A stretch of 64,000 nucleotides of DNA from JAAZKA01 sp034926225 (GCA_034926225.1 JAYFRF010000008.1:124001-188000); one strand, 5' to 3'. Shown: positions 42,371 through 51,367, numbered from the stretch's first letter. The notes: a model not told the origin generated them from the letters alone. Numbers and translations are program-made.

Positions 42371-44515
42371 TTACAGTGTGATGATATGCACGGTTCCAAT
42401 CCTGTCCGCGCCGCCGATAGCGAGAACCTTGCCGTCCGGGGACAGCGCGATGCTCGACAGCACGTTCGACGCCGTCGGGCCGTCAAAATAGCCGTGCGAG
42501 TTGTAGTTGAGGATGCCGAGCTGGCGCAAGCCCTCCTCGTCGTCGTAGGCAAAGACGTAGCCCATGTCCTCGTCGTCGCCCGCGACGCCCCAAAGCTTTG
42601 TTTTGGCGGCATCGGTGACCATGCAGCGGATCGGCCCGTACGCAGCGGCACTGCCGAGGCTGTAGACCTTGCCGTCAGGCTTTACGATGGCCAGCATCGC
42701 GTCCAGCGTGCCGACGATTTTCCGTCCGCCGTTCCAGTCCGCGACGGCGCTCGCCTTCGCACGGTAGCGGCGTCCGGTCGCCTCCGGCAGCTTGATCGAC
42801 TCGTCGAACATCACCGGCTGCGGCAGTATATTTGCGCGGAGCCATGCGCGGTACTCGTCATGGATGTACGCCATCTCGCGCACGCCCTCGACCTTGCCGC
42901 GTACGATGCGCATGACATACTTCGCGTTGTCGAAGGTATCGCCCTTCCCGCAGACGACATGCAGTACGGTATCCTCGCCGGTTTTATCCGGTTCAAAGGC
43001 CATGCCAACGACCTTCGATTCCCCGACATCGAGGCGCGGCAGACTGCGCCAGATACGTACGGGGGTCACCTTTGCCGGCGGGAACGCCTGGTAGGGGTTA
43101 TGCTCGGTGACCTCCTCGCCGATCTTTTTGGCGGCCTTCGCACGGCGCTCCGAAAGCTCCTCGGGCGTCAGCTTGCGCGGTATAAGGACCGCGTCGTCGG
43201 AGACGGGGCCGCGCTCGCGATACACGGGGCGGAATGCGGACAGGTCTATGGCCGTGACGCCGGGGCCGTCGGCGGCGAAGCCGCGTCCGACGTTCGCGCA
43301 ATAGAGAATATCGCGTTCGGGGTCGTATTCCATTTCGGTCACGCTGTTCTCGACGCGGTGCTCGGTGCCGATGATGCCGCAGCAGTACGGCTCCTCGCCG
43401 TTTTCGACATCCCAGCGCAGCAGATAGCAGGGACGCGGGTCTGTATATTCCGTATCGTTGTGGATGCTCCAGTGATGGACGCAGAACCAGATTACGCCGT
43501 CTTTGTCGAGGACGAAACTATGCGGATTCCAGCTTCCGTCGGCGGCCGGCAGCTCGTAAAGGCCGTCACCGGGCATAATCTTACCCGCTCGATAAACCTC
43601 GCCCGTGGCAAAATCCAGCTTGTACATGTACGGTGCGACGGCGAACATCATATACATGAACTTCCCCGAAGGATGGTTGCGCGCATTCTCCATATAGCGG
43701 TACCAGGTGTTGTTTACATAATTATTCTCATACTCCGGTACACGGAAGTTCATATGCTCGAGTTCGTTCTTCTCGGTATCGATGCGGAAGAGCTGTCCGG
43801 CCTTCGTACAGCCATAGATATTGCCGTCTGCGCCGAGCTTTAAGCGGTAGCAGTAAAGCTCCGCGACCTTGCCGAGGTCCTTCGTCACGCGGCGGGAAGC
43901 CACGTCGAAGCAGTAGACATGTCCGCGCATAAAGCCGATCATATATAAACGGTTATGTACGGGGTCATACTTGGAGCCGTAGATCGATTCATGCGTCACA
44001 GGGGTGCCAAGCGACTGGGCATGTCCGGTCTTCGGGTCATAGACGAGAATCTGTGAGCCGGGGAACCCTTCCCAGACGTGGTTATGGTGCCCAAACGGCA
44101 TCCACTCGACGTGCTGCCTCGCACGATCCGTCGAGTGCGTCGTCGCAATGACGAGGTAATCTTTAGGGTCGTCGGGCGCTTCAGGATAGAAGGCGTGTCT
44201 GGGCATGAAATTGATCGACGTATGGAGCTTAGAGTGCGGGAGCTGCCGATCCTGCGGCAGGACGAGCGAACCGGCGTAAAAACACTCAATGATGCGGTTT
44301 TCATCGAAATCGTAGCGGACGAGCTTCGCGTGATCGCATTTTCCGGCTTCGGAGGACAGTGTATAGTAAAAAGTTCCGTCGGGTGCCAAAGCACCGTCCC
44401 AGCAGGCGTTGAAGTTTTCGTTTCCTTCCGCCTGAGGCGCCGCCTGACGGACACCGGTCTGGTTGATGACGCGGTGCGCTTCGTCGGAAAAGCGGTCAAA
44501 TACGTAGTTTTTCAT
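42371..44515 (-). CDS. Unrecognised propeller-like protein, paralogue D
   Basis: 714 residues from the ATG at 44515, which has AGGAGGCTAACC before it; an in-frame extension upstream would cover the promoter and is rejected. It is first of the operon, with all the family's invariant segments: NACWDGALAPDG, GKCDHAKLVRYD, PHSKLHTSINF, THSTDR..HVEWMPFGH, WEGFPGSQILVYDP, GRRYRAKASAVADW, GPIRCMVTDAAKTKLWGVAGD and a SNVLSSIALSPDGK tail. It appears closest to paralogue A, including the same ribosome-binding-site block. No signal peptide; function unknown. Confidence 0.8.
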   Translation of the reverse strand: MKNYVFDRFSDEAHRVINQTGVRQAAPQAEGNENFNACWDGALAPDGTFYYTLSSEAGKCDHAKLVRYDFDENRIIECFYAGSLVLPQDRQLPHSKLHTSINFMPRHAFYPEAPDDPKDYLVIATTHSTDRARQHVEWMPFGHHNHVWEGFPGSQILVYDPKTGHAQSLGTPVTHESIYGSKYDPVHNRLYMIGFMRGHVYCFDVASRRVTKDLGKVAELYCYRLKLGADGNIYGCTKAGQLFRIDTEKNELEHMNFRVPEYENNYVNNTWYRYMENARNHPSGKFMYMMFAVAPYMYKLDFATGEVYRAGKIMPGDGLYELPAADGSWNPHSFVLDKDGVIWFCVHHWSIHNDTEYTDPRPCYLLRWDVENGEEPYCCGIIGTEHRVENSVTEMEYDPERDILYCANVGRGFAADGPGVTAIDLSAFRPVYRERGPVSDDAVLIPRKLTPEELSERRAKAAKKIGEEVTEHNPYQAFPPAKVTPVRIWRSLPRLDVGESKVVGMAFEPDKTGEDTVLHVVCGKGDTFDNAKYVMRIVRGKVEGVREMAYIHDEYRAWLRANILPQPVMFDESIKLPEATGRRYRAKASAVADWNGGRKIVGTLDAMLAIVKPDGKVYSLGSAAAYGPIRCMVTDAAKTKLWGVAGDDEDMGYVFAYDDEEGLRQLGILNYNSHGYFDGPTASNVLSSIALSPDGKVLAIGGADRIGTVHIITL

Positions 44516-44557
44516 GGTTAGCCTCCTTTGTTTGATTGGAATTCCCGCACATCGTGG

Positions 44558-44586
44558 ATTATAGCAGACCTTGTCGCAGTTTACAA
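44558..44586 (-). promoter_or_regulatory. Promoter of the propeller operon
   Basis: On the minus strand TTGTAA (44581-44586), a 17-bp spacer, TATAAT (44558-44563), leaving about a 36-base leader before the first start codon. It is the only good promoter I see upstream of the six genes. Confidence 0.75.
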
Positions 44587-44628
44587 GCTTTTTGCACAAA
44601 TATTCTGGACGGTTTTTTCCGTCAATTG

Positions 44629-45096
44629 TCACTTTCTGTCCTGTCGGGCACGCAGTGATTTCGCATGCGCCCATTCCTCGCGTTCCTCATCGGTCTGCGG
44701 CCGTAGTTCCGGCACCTGGGTCGGATGATCGTCCTCATCGAGCGCCACCATCGTCAGATACGCCGAATTGATGAGCTTGCACGCCCCGTCGAGCGCTTCC
44801 ACATAGGAGTGGACGCGCACAACCATGGACGTATTCCCGGCGTAGACGATCTTTCCCTTCAGGACGACCGTGCTGTTCGGCACCGCGGGCTCCCGGAACT
44901 CCAGTCGCTCGACCGCCGCCGTCGTAACGTTGCGTTCCGAGTGCCGTCTGGCGACGACCGCCGCGACAATGTCGATCCACTCCATCAGGCGTCCTCCAAA
45001 CAGCCGGTTCGTGCCGTTCATCGAACTGAGGGTCAGCACCTGTACCTGCTCCGCCGTGGAATCCAGCGGTGTTTTTACTTTTCTTTCCTGTGCCAT
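44629..45096 (-). CDS. Acyl-CoA thioesterase, hotdog fold (YciA/BACH-like)
   Basis: 155 residues. NGTNRLFGGRLMEWIDIVAAVVARRHS is the hotdog helix with the catalytic Asp, followed by LEFREPAVPNSTVVLKGKIVYAGNTSMVVRV. A charged tail rich in Glu and Arg closes it. The family hydrolyses medium to long acyl-CoA. It is transcribed from its own promoter carrying a 10-bp palindrome and ends about 40 bp before the propeller operon promoter. Confidence 0.88.
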   Translation of the reverse strand: MAQERKVKTPLDSTAEQVQVLTLSSMNGTNRLFGGRLMEWIDIVAAVVARRHSERNVTTAAVERLEFREPAVPNSTVVLKGKIVYAGNTSMVVRVHSYVEALDGACKLINSAYLTMVALDEDDHPTQVPELRPQTDEEREEWAHAKSLRARQDRK

Positions 45097-45123
45097 TATT
45101 TTTATTATCCTTTCCCATCATCA

Positions 45124-45164
45124 GTAGATAAGGTATTGTATCATACACTTCCCCTTATCTACAA
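45124..45164 (-). promoter_or_regulatory. Thioesterase promoter within a palindromic operator
   Basis: On the minus strand TTGTAG (45159-45164), an 18-bp spacer, TACAAT (45135-45140). Perfect 10-bp arms GTAGATAAGG (45124-45133) and CCTTATCTAC (45153-45162) bracket the -10, a likely repressor site. The regulator is unknown. Confidence 0.65.
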
Positions 45165-45193
45165 GAGAAAACATTTTTATGCATAAAAATAAC

Positions 45194-45222
45194 TTGTGTT
45201 TTTCGGAAAATGGTGGTACACT
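45194..45222 (+). promoter_or_regulatory. Promoter of the Gfo/Idh-symporter unit
   Basis: TTGTGT (45194-45199), a 17-bp spacer, TACACT (45217-45222), divergent from the thioesterase promoter. Confidence 0.55.
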
Positions 45223-45262
45223 GAATTTACCTTTGAATCATATAAAGGAGCGTTGTGGACAT

Positions 45263-46333
45263 ATGGATAAGAACAATATCGGTTACGCGGTCCTCGGACT
45301 TGGCGTCGGCGTCGGCCACGTCAAGGGCGCCGCGCATCTGCAGGGCGGACGGCTCGTAGCTATCTGCGACCTAAAAACCGACCGGCTTGAAAAGGTCTCC
45401 TCTGAGCTTGCGGCCGAAGGCGTCAACGTAAAGACGTATGCCAATTATGCCGAAATGCTGCGCGACCCGGAAATCGACGTCGTTTCCATTGCGACTCCCT
45501 CCGGTATGCACGCCGAGCACGCGATGATGGCGATGCGCGCCGGGAAGCATGTCCTCATCGAAAAGCCAATCGACGTCTCCGTCGCCCGCGCCGAGGAAAT
45601 CGTGCGCGTATGGAAGACGATGGGCGTCAAGGCGTCCTGCGTATTTCAATGCCGCCGCTGGCCGTGCATTGACGAAATCCGCCGTGTCCTCGCGGAGGGC
45701 AAGCTCGGCGACGTCTTCTCCGGCTTCTTCCGCATCAACTGGCTGCGCACCGACGAATACTTTTCCGGCACCACCATCGCATCCGGCGAAGCCTGGCGCG
45801 GGACATGGGCCTGGGACGGCGGCGGCAGCCTGATGAATCAGGGCGTGCATACCACCGACCTGATGCAGTGGCTGATGGGCGGCGTCGAATCTGTCATTTC
45901 CGTGACAAATATCTTCAATCACAAGATCGAAACGGAGGATTTTACCTCCTCCATCGTTAAATTTAAGAGCGGCGCTATCGGCAACCTCGTCTCAACCACC
46001 TGCAATGGCGGCAAGACTTCCACCGATATTCAGATTTACGGCACCAAGGGCTCGATCTCGATGGATGCGGGTAAGATCACATCCTGGGTCGTCCCGGGCG
46101 AAGACGAAGCGGAAATGATCGCGCGTTTTGCCGATGGCGGCGCGGCTGTCACAAAGAACGCAGCCGCCGCAACAGGACATGCCTTCCATGTACAGGATCT
46201 CGTCGATGCCATCCGTGAGGACAGAGCGCCCTACATCCAGCCGGACGAAGCGCTCGACGCATTAAAAGTTGTGCTCGCCGTCTACAAATCCGCAAAGGAA
46301 GGCCGCGAGGTCTTTATCCGCGATATGGAATAA
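45263..46333 (+). CDS. Gfo/Idh/MocA family oxidoreductase
   Basis: 356 residues from the ATG at 45263. VLGLGVGVGH (10-19) is the nucleotide loop, EKP lies at 100-102, and the substrate region has GGGSLMNQGVHTTDLMQWLMG, with His and Asp in the usual catalytic spots. The C-terminal domain is complete. AAAGGAG stands 12 bases ahead of the ATG, a little far, so a weaker start is possible. It is followed after 26 bp by a second dehydrogenase and then a sodium symporter, suggesting uptake and oxidation of one class of substrate. Confidence 0.9.
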   Translation: MDKNNIGYAVLGLGVGVGHVKGAAHLQGGRLVAICDLKTDRLEKVSSELAAEGVNVKTYANYAEMLRDPEIDVVSIATPSGMHAEHAMMAMRAGKHVLIEKPIDVSVARAEEIVRVWKTMGVKASCVFQCRRWPCIDEIRRVLAEGKLGDVFSGFFRINWLRTDEYFSGTTIASGEAWRGTWAWDGGGSLMNQGVHTTDLMQWLMGGVESVISVTNIFNHKIETEDFTSSIVKFKSGAIGNLVSTTCNGGKTSTDIQIYGTKGSISMDAGKITSWVVPGEDEAEMIARFADGGAAVTKNAAAATGHAFHVQDLVDAIREDRAPYIQPDEALDALKVVLAVYKSAKEGREVFIRDME

Positions 46334-46359
46334 AGTTTATATAGGGAGGATATTGTCTT

Positions 46360-47346
46360 ATGCGCGTTGCCATGATTAGCGGTTGGCATGTCCATGCCAA
46401 AGGGTACGCAAACACCTTAAAGAATCATCCGGGCGTCGAAATCGCCGCCGTTTACGATTCCGATACGCTTTGGAATCACGGCACGGAATCCGGGAAGAAG
46501 TGGGCCGAGGAACTCGGGTGCCCGTATGTCGGAAGCTTTGACGCCATTCTGGCAGACCCCTCGATCGACGGCGTCGCGATCTGCGCGCCGACGTCTGCGC
46601 ATCCGGAATTGATGATCCGCGCAGCCGACGCGGGCAAGGCGATCTTTACCGAAAAGGTGCTCGCCCTGACCGCCGCCGACGCCTATCGGATTCGGGACGC
46701 GGTAAACCGCAACAACACCCTTTTCACAATCTCCTATCCTCATAAAACCCTTCCCTCCATCCTGTTTGTCAAAAATCTCGCCGATACCGGTGCGCTTGGC
46801 GTCCTCACCTATGCCCGTATGCGCAATGTCCATTCCGGCAGCATTGCCGACTGGCTCCCGCCGCATTTCTACGATGAGAAAGCCTGCGGCGGCGGCGCAA
46901 TGATCGATCTCGGCGCGCATCCGTGCTACATCCTCGATTGGTTTTTAGGAAAGCCCGAAAGCATCCAGTCCTGCTTTACGAACGTCACGCCGCGCGCGGT
47001 CGAGGACAACGCCGTCTGCCTGTTCCGTTATGCATCCGGCGCAATCGGCGTATCCGAAACCGGCTTCGTCTCCGTCGCCGACCCGTATGAGTTCCATCTT
47101 TCCGGTACGAAGGGTGCGGCTTATGTCCGCGGGCAGGAAGTGTTCTATGCAACCGAAGCCACCGAGAAGAAGTGGGTCAAGGCCGAATCCCTTCCGGAAG
47201 CGCCGGTTTCTCCGTTGATTTCCTGGGCAGATTCGTTTATGAACGACAAGCCCTCCGCGTACGGTATTGACGAAGCGGTGGAGCTGTCCGAGATCATGGA
47301 CGCCGCCTATCGTGCCTCCGGTTCCCGAGCGGAAGCAAGCCTGTAA
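46360..47346 (+). CDS. Divergent Gfo/Idh/MocA-like protein
   Basis: 328 residues. The fold is recognisable: VDGVAICAPTSAHPELMIRAADAGKAIFTEKVL and GGGAMIDLGAHPCYILDWFLG. However, the dinucleotide loop reads MISGWHVHAKGY instead of GxGxxG, and EKP is EKV (98-100). A Gfo-type His is present in GAHP. The altered nucleotide loop hints at a tightly bound or different cofactor. It is cotranscribed with the preceding dehydrogenase, with a GGGAGG site. Confidence 0.82.
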   Translation: MRVAMISGWHVHAKGYANTLKNHPGVEIAAVYDSDTLWNHGTESGKKWAEELGCPYVGSFDAILADPSIDGVAICAPTSAHPELMIRAADAGKAIFTEKVLALTAADAYRIRDAVNRNNTLFTISYPHKTLPSILFVKNLADTGALGVLTYARMRNVHSGSIADWLPPHFYDEKACGGGAMIDLGAHPCYILDWFLGKPESIQSCFTNVTPRAVEDNAVCLFRYASGAIGVSETGFVSVADPYEFHLSGTKGAAYVRGQEVFYATEATEKKWVKAESLPEAPVSPLISWADSFMNDKPSAYGIDEAVELSEIMDAAYRASGSRAEASL

Positions 47347-47423
47347 GTCTGTTTGCTCGTTTTCCCCATATCGCATGCTCTTCCCCTCGGTTCAACAATA
47401 CACACGATAGGAGAAATTTTTTT

Positions 47424-48986
47424 ATGTCCAGTTCTTCAGTTCAAACACTGATTGCGATGGTACTCTACATGGCATCCGTCATCTGTATCGGCCTCTATTT
47501 TGCCAAGCGCGCTAACCAAAGCTCTGAAAACTACTTCATCGGCGGCCGTACCTTGGGCCCCTGGGTTGCGGCGATGAGTGCCGAGGCCTCCGACATGAGC
47601 GGCTGGCTCCTGATGGGTCTGCCCGGCGTTGCCTATTGGTACGGCACCGCCGACGCCGCCTGGACGGCGATTGGCCTGGCCGTCGGTACTTACCTCAACT
47701 GGCTGCTCGTCGCCAAGCCCCTGCGCCGCTATTCCGAGATTGCAGGCAACGCCATCACCATCCCTGACTTCATCAGCAACCGTTTCAAAGAGAAAAAGAA
47801 GGTGCTGATGCTTATCGCATCGACCTTCATCCTGATTTTCTTCGCGGTCTACGCGGGGAGCTGCTTTGTCACCTGCGGCAAGCTTTTTTCCCGGCTCTTT
47901 AACGCGGATTACCGTCTGATGATGATACTCGGCGCGTTATTCGTTCTGGTTTACACCTATCTCGGCGGCTTTCTTGCCGAAAGTGCGTCCGACTTTATGC
48001 AGGCTGTCGTCATGATCTTCGCCCTGCTCGTCATTGTGATTTCCGGCTCGATCTACGCGGGTGGATTTGGCGCCGTTGTCGAGAACGCCCGCAACATCCC
48101 GGGCTTCTGGGCCTTTTTCGGCATCGCCTCTCCTGTCGCCGGCGCCGACGGCCTGCAGGCCATATCCTCCTCCGGCGCGCCGCTGTTTGGCGAAGCAGGC
48201 AGCTACGGCCTTCTGACCATACTCTCCACGCTCTCCTGGGGTCTCGGTTACTTCGGTATGCCGCAGGTACTGCTCCGCTTTATTGCCATTCGCCGCACCG
48301 ACGAGCTGACCCAGTCCCGCCGGATCGCCACCGTTTGGGTCGTCATTTCGCTGACCGCAGCCGTTCTGATCGGCGTTATCGGCCGTGCGATGATGCCCGC
48401 AGCGCTTAAAACGGCGTCGCAAGCGGAGAACATCTTCGTCATCATGTCGCAGACGCTGCTGCATCCGCTGTTCGCCGGCATCGTCATGGCGGGTATCCTC
48501 GCCGCCACCATCAGCTCCTCCGACTCCTATCTGCTGATCGCAGCCTCCGCGCTGTCGAAAAATATCTATCAGGGTATCCTTCGCCGCAACGCGAGCGACA
48601 AGCAGGTCATGACGGTCAGCCGCATCACCTTGCTCGCGGTCGCTCTCGTGGGTATGCTCATCGCTTTGGATGAGAACAGCGTTATCTTTACCATCGTCAG
48701 CTTCGCCTGGGCAGGCTTCGGCGCGACCTTCGGGCCGATCATGCTCTTCTCCCTGTTCTGGAAGCGTACCAACCGCGCCGGCGCGATTGCCGGTATGATC
48801 GGCGGCGGCGGCATGGTCTTCTTCTGGAAGCTCGTCTTAAAGCCGCTCGGCGGCCTACTTGGCATCTACGAACTCCTGCCCGCCTTCCTGTTCTCCTGCC
48901 TGATGATCGTCGTCGTATCGCTGCTCACCGCGCCTCCTTCCCGCGAAATCTGCGCGGAGTTCGACGCCGCGAAAAAGGCCGCCTGA
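47424..48986 (+). CDS. putP: Sodium/proline-type symporter (PutP family)
   Basis: 520 residues with about 13 membrane spans. FIGGRTLGPWVAAMSAEASDMSGWLLMGLPG is the conserved first part of the sodium/solute symporter family. GVIGRAMMPAAL and the later SSSDSYLLIAASALSKN loop (Na2 site region) are also present. PutP members import proline; related ones take other solutes. It lies between the dehydrogenases and PepD in one direction, so use of an amino acid or small substrate is plausible, but the cargo is not proven. Confidence 0.88.
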   Translation: MSSSSVQTLIAMVLYMASVICIGLYFAKRANQSSENYFIGGRTLGPWVAAMSAEASDMSGWLLMGLPGVAYWYGTADAAWTAIGLAVGTYLNWLLVAKPLRRYSEIAGNAITIPDFISNRFKEKKKVLMLIASTFILIFFAVYAGSCFVTCGKLFSRLFNADYRLMMILGALFVLVYTYLGGFLAESASDFMQAVVMIFALLVIVISGSIYAGGFGAVVENARNIPGFWAFFGIASPVAGADGLQAISSSGAPLFGEAGSYGLLTILSTLSWGLGYFGMPQVLLRFIAIRRTDELTQSRRIATVWVVISLTAAVLIGVIGRAMMPAALKTASQAENIFVIMSQTLLHPLFAGIVMAGILAATISSSDSYLLIAASALSKNIYQGILRRNASDKQVMTVSRITLLAVALVGMLIALDENSVIFTIVSFAWAGFGATFGPIMLFSLFWKRTNRAGAIAGMIGGGGMVFFWKLVLKPLGGLLGIYELLPAFLFSCLMIVVVSLLTAPPSREICAEFDAAKKAA

Positions 48987-49011
48987 GCCGCGCCCAGAAA
49001 GGATGTCCGGA

Positions 49012-50436
49012 ATGGATTTTCAAGAAAACATACTCCGCAATTTCACCCGCATCGCGTCCCATCCCCGTCCCTCCGGACATGAGGATGTCGTCGCCGCCGA
49101 TCTCGCGGCATGGGGACGGGAGCAGGGCTTTACCGCCCGCGTCGACAATGCGAAAAACGTAGTGATCGAGGTCCCCGCCTCTCCCGGCTGCGAAATGGCG
49201 CCTGTTACCATTTTACAAGGCCACACCGATATGGTCTGCGTCGCGGCGGACGGCGTCGCCTTCGATCCGCTGACCGATGTGCCGAAACTCGTACGGGATG
49301 GAGACGCACTTCACGCGTCCGGCACCACGCTCGGCGCGGATGACGGTTTGGGGCTTGCCATTTCCATGACGCTTGCCGCCGATCCCGCGCTGCGGCACGG
49401 GCCACTGCGTATTCTCGCGACCGCCGACGAGGAAAAGGGCATGTCCGGCGCCGGGGCGCTCGACAATGCGGCCCTTGACGGTAAGTACCTTATAAACCTC
49501 GACTCCGAGGAAATGGGCGTCCTCACGAATAGCTCAGCCGGCAGCCAGTCGTATACTCTTACGCTCCGCGCGGCGCGGATTCCCGCTCCGTACCGCTGGG
49601 CGTTCCGCATCACGTTTTCCGGCTTCCGCGGGGGGCATTCCGGCGTGGATATCCATAAAAACCGCGCCAATGCCATCTGTCTTTTGGGGCGGCTGCTGGC
49701 GTCGGCTCCCGATTTTGCCCTCGCGTCCCTCTCCGGCGGCACCGCCTATAACGCCATCCCCACGGGTATTTCCGCTGTCGTCGTCACGGACAGTCCAGAA
49801 GCGCTCTGCCATGCGGTCAATACCTGCCGTGCGTATGTCCGCGCGCGGTATACCGAACCGGATTCCGCTCGTATCACGCTTGAATCCTGTCCGCGTCCCG
49901 CCGATACGCTGCCTTGCGCCGCTTCCCGGGATGCCGCGAGTCTGATCGCGTCCCTGCCCTGCGGCGTACGCACGATGAGCCAAGACTTCGATGGGCTTGT
50001 CGAAAGCTCGTGCAGCGTCGGTGTCGTTTCGCTTGACGGCGATACGGTAACCATCGGCGCATTCGCCCGCTCCTCCGTCGCCTCCCGGCTTCTGGAGAAC
50101 GAAGCCGACTACCGCCGTCTCGCCGCCGCGCACGGTTTTACCGTCAGCGCAAGCGCACCCGGCACGGGCTGGCCGGTCGATCCTGCAAACCCGCTGGAAG
50201 CGATGTTTACGGAAGCGTACCGTGCGGTCACAGGTGCCGAGATGACCGTCTCCCCCATCCACGCGGGACTCGAATGCGGGAGCTTTGCCGCGCGCAACCC
50301 GAAGCTTTCGATCGTATCTGTCGGCCCGACGATCACCGGCGCGCATTCGCCACTGGAAACCGCAGATTTGTCAGTGCTGAATGATTTTACGCGGGTTGTC
50401 GCCGCGGTTATCGAAAAAATCGCCGCTCAGGTTTGA
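49012..50436 (+). CDS. pepD: Aminoacyl-histidine dipeptidase PepD (M20C)
   Basis: 474 residues from the ATG at 49012; the ATG at 49003 sits directly against the AGAAAGG site and is less likely. M20 metallopeptidase ligands: LQGHTDMVC (His), GADDGLGLA (bridging Asp), DEEKGMSGA (Glu pair), NLDSEEMG (Asp) and HAGLECGSFAAR (His/Glu). A dimerisation/lid domain is inserted in the middle. It cleaves Xaa-His and other dipeptides in the cytosol, and the short gap to the symporter supports peptide or amino acid use. Confidence 0.9.
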   Translation: MDFQENILRNFTRIASHPRPSGHEDVVAADLAAWGREQGFTARVDNAKNVVIEVPASPGCEMAPVTILQGHTDMVCVAADGVAFDPLTDVPKLVRDGDALHASGTTLGADDGLGLAISMTLAADPALRHGPLRILATADEEKGMSGAGALDNAALDGKYLINLDSEEMGVLTNSSAGSQSYTLTLRAARIPAPYRWAFRITFSGFRGGHSGVDIHKNRANAICLLGRLLASAPDFALASLSGGTAYNAIPTGISAVVVTDSPEALCHAVNTCRAYVRARYTEPDSARITLESCPRPADTLPCAASRDAASLIASLPCGVRTMSQDFDGLVESSCSVGVVSLDGDTVTIGAFARSSVASRLLENEADYRRLAAAHGFTVSASAPGTGWPVDPANPLEAMFTEAYRAVTGAEMTVSPIHAGLECGSFAARNPKLSIVSVGPTITGAHSPLETADLSVLNDFTRVVAAVIEKIAAQV

Positions 50437-50446
50437 ATTTTATAAG

Positions 50447-50492
50447 AAATAAGCGCTCTGTCAAGACTTTTTGTCCGACAGAGCGCTTATTT
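50447..50492. terminator. Bidirectional terminator overlapping the stop of the DUF2087 gene
   Basis: A 16-bp perfect stem (50447-50462 / 50477-50492) with a 14-base loop between convergent pepD and the DUF2087 gene. Confidence 0.8.
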
Positions 50493-51232
50493 TATACCCG
50501 CCAATAATCCGAGCAGTCCCTGGTGCGTCCCATATAGCCGTACTCCACCAGATACCGGCGCAGCGTGACGTAATCCTCGTAAATTGCTTCCAGAATCTCA
50601 TTAACATCCGGCTCGGTATAATGCCGTCCGCGCTCGAATTCCTCCGCGATACGGCGCAGGGTAACGACCTTCTTTTTTTCCTTCGCCGAAAATACTTTCA
50701 GCCTCAGCGGTTCCATGCTTTCAAACACGGACGCAAGAATTTTCTTTTCTTCTGCTTCGGTAATCACAAAACGATCATCCACCATTTTTGCCCCCTCATG
50801 CACGGGTACCAGCGTTTGCTCCGCCGGTTCCATTTTTTCCTCTGTGGCCATTTCCCACAACGCCAGCATCACTCTTGCCGCTTTCGCACGCTCGCGGAAC
50901 TGAAACCGCTGATTGCGCACCGTGGACTGCGCGACGCCCATACGCGCCGCGATCTCCCGGTCGGAAAAACCCTCCCGGATCAGCGCTAAAAGCGCTTTCT
51001 GATTCTCCGTCAGCTTATCCGCAAGCGCAAGCAGTCCGCAAAACCGGCGCTCCTGTTCCTCTCGGGCATGCGCTGCCGCCGCGTGGCGCGCGTCCAGCAG
51101 GCGCTCCCCGACCGGGTATATTTCCCCCTCGCGGAACGCCTTCCCGCAGACGACGCAGGTATATGCACCGTCCTCCTCCACGCATCCCCGGGTAAGCGTC
51201 TCCGGCGTAACGTGGTCTAAATCTATATGCAC
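50492..51232 (-). CDS. DUF2087 transcriptional regulator with LuxR-type HTH
   Basis: 246 residues; GTG start with GAAGGTG upstream. An N-terminal zinc-ribbon-like CVVCGKAF is followed by a helix-turn-helix (LTENQKALLALIREGFSDREIAARMGVAQSTVRNQ, typical of LuxR/GerE). The C-terminal DUF2087 domain has VFSAKEKKKVVTLRRIAEEFE and YVTLRRYLVEYGYMGRTRDCSDYWRV. Members are presumed regulators. Its own promoter lies inside a perfect palindrome, so autoregulation is likely. Its targets are not evident from the neighbours. Confidence 0.87.
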   Translation of the reverse strand: MHIDLDHVTPETLTRGCVEEDGAYTCVVCGKAFREGEIYPVGERLLDARHAAAAHAREEQERRFCGLLALADKLTENQKALLALIREGFSDREIAARMGVAQSTVRNQRFQFRERAKAARVMLALWEMATEEKMEPAEQTLVPVHEGAKMVDDRFVITEAEEKKILASVFESMEPLRLKVFSAKEKKKVVTLRRIAEEFERGRHYTEPDVNEILEAIYEDYVTLRRYLVEYGYMGRTRDCSDYWRV

Positions 51233-51255
51233 ATATTCACCTTCTGTCTATTTTA

Positions 51256-51295
51256 ATTATAGACACATATTATCATATGTCTATAATTTTGTCAA
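51256..51295 (-). promoter_or_regulatory. DUF2087 promoter with palindromic operator
   Basis: On the minus strand TTGACA (51290-51295), a 17-bp spacer, TAATAT (51267-51272). Arms ATTATAGACA (51256-51265) and TGTCTATAAT (51278-51287) form a perfect 10-bp inverted repeat across the -10, and a further AATAGACA half-site lies downstream of the transcript start. Confidence 0.8.
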
Positions 51296-51312
51296 GTCCT
51301 TTCACAAAAAAT

Positions 51313-51345
51313 CCCGGAACAGCCAACTCCCTTGACTGTTCCGGG
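51313..51345 (-). terminator. Terminator of the DUF4886 operon
   Basis: 10-bp stem CCCGGAACAG / CTGTTCCGGG (51313-51322 / 51336-51345); on the minus strand ATTTTTTG follows. Confidence 0.85.
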
Positions 51346-51367
51346 GCGATCATGTTTATATATATAG

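Noticed and set aside
42386..43843. Long open frame (about 485 codons) antisense to propeller paralogue D
   Set aside because: Comparable antisense frames are found over the other paralogues. The sense proteins are conserved to each other, which fixes the real strand.
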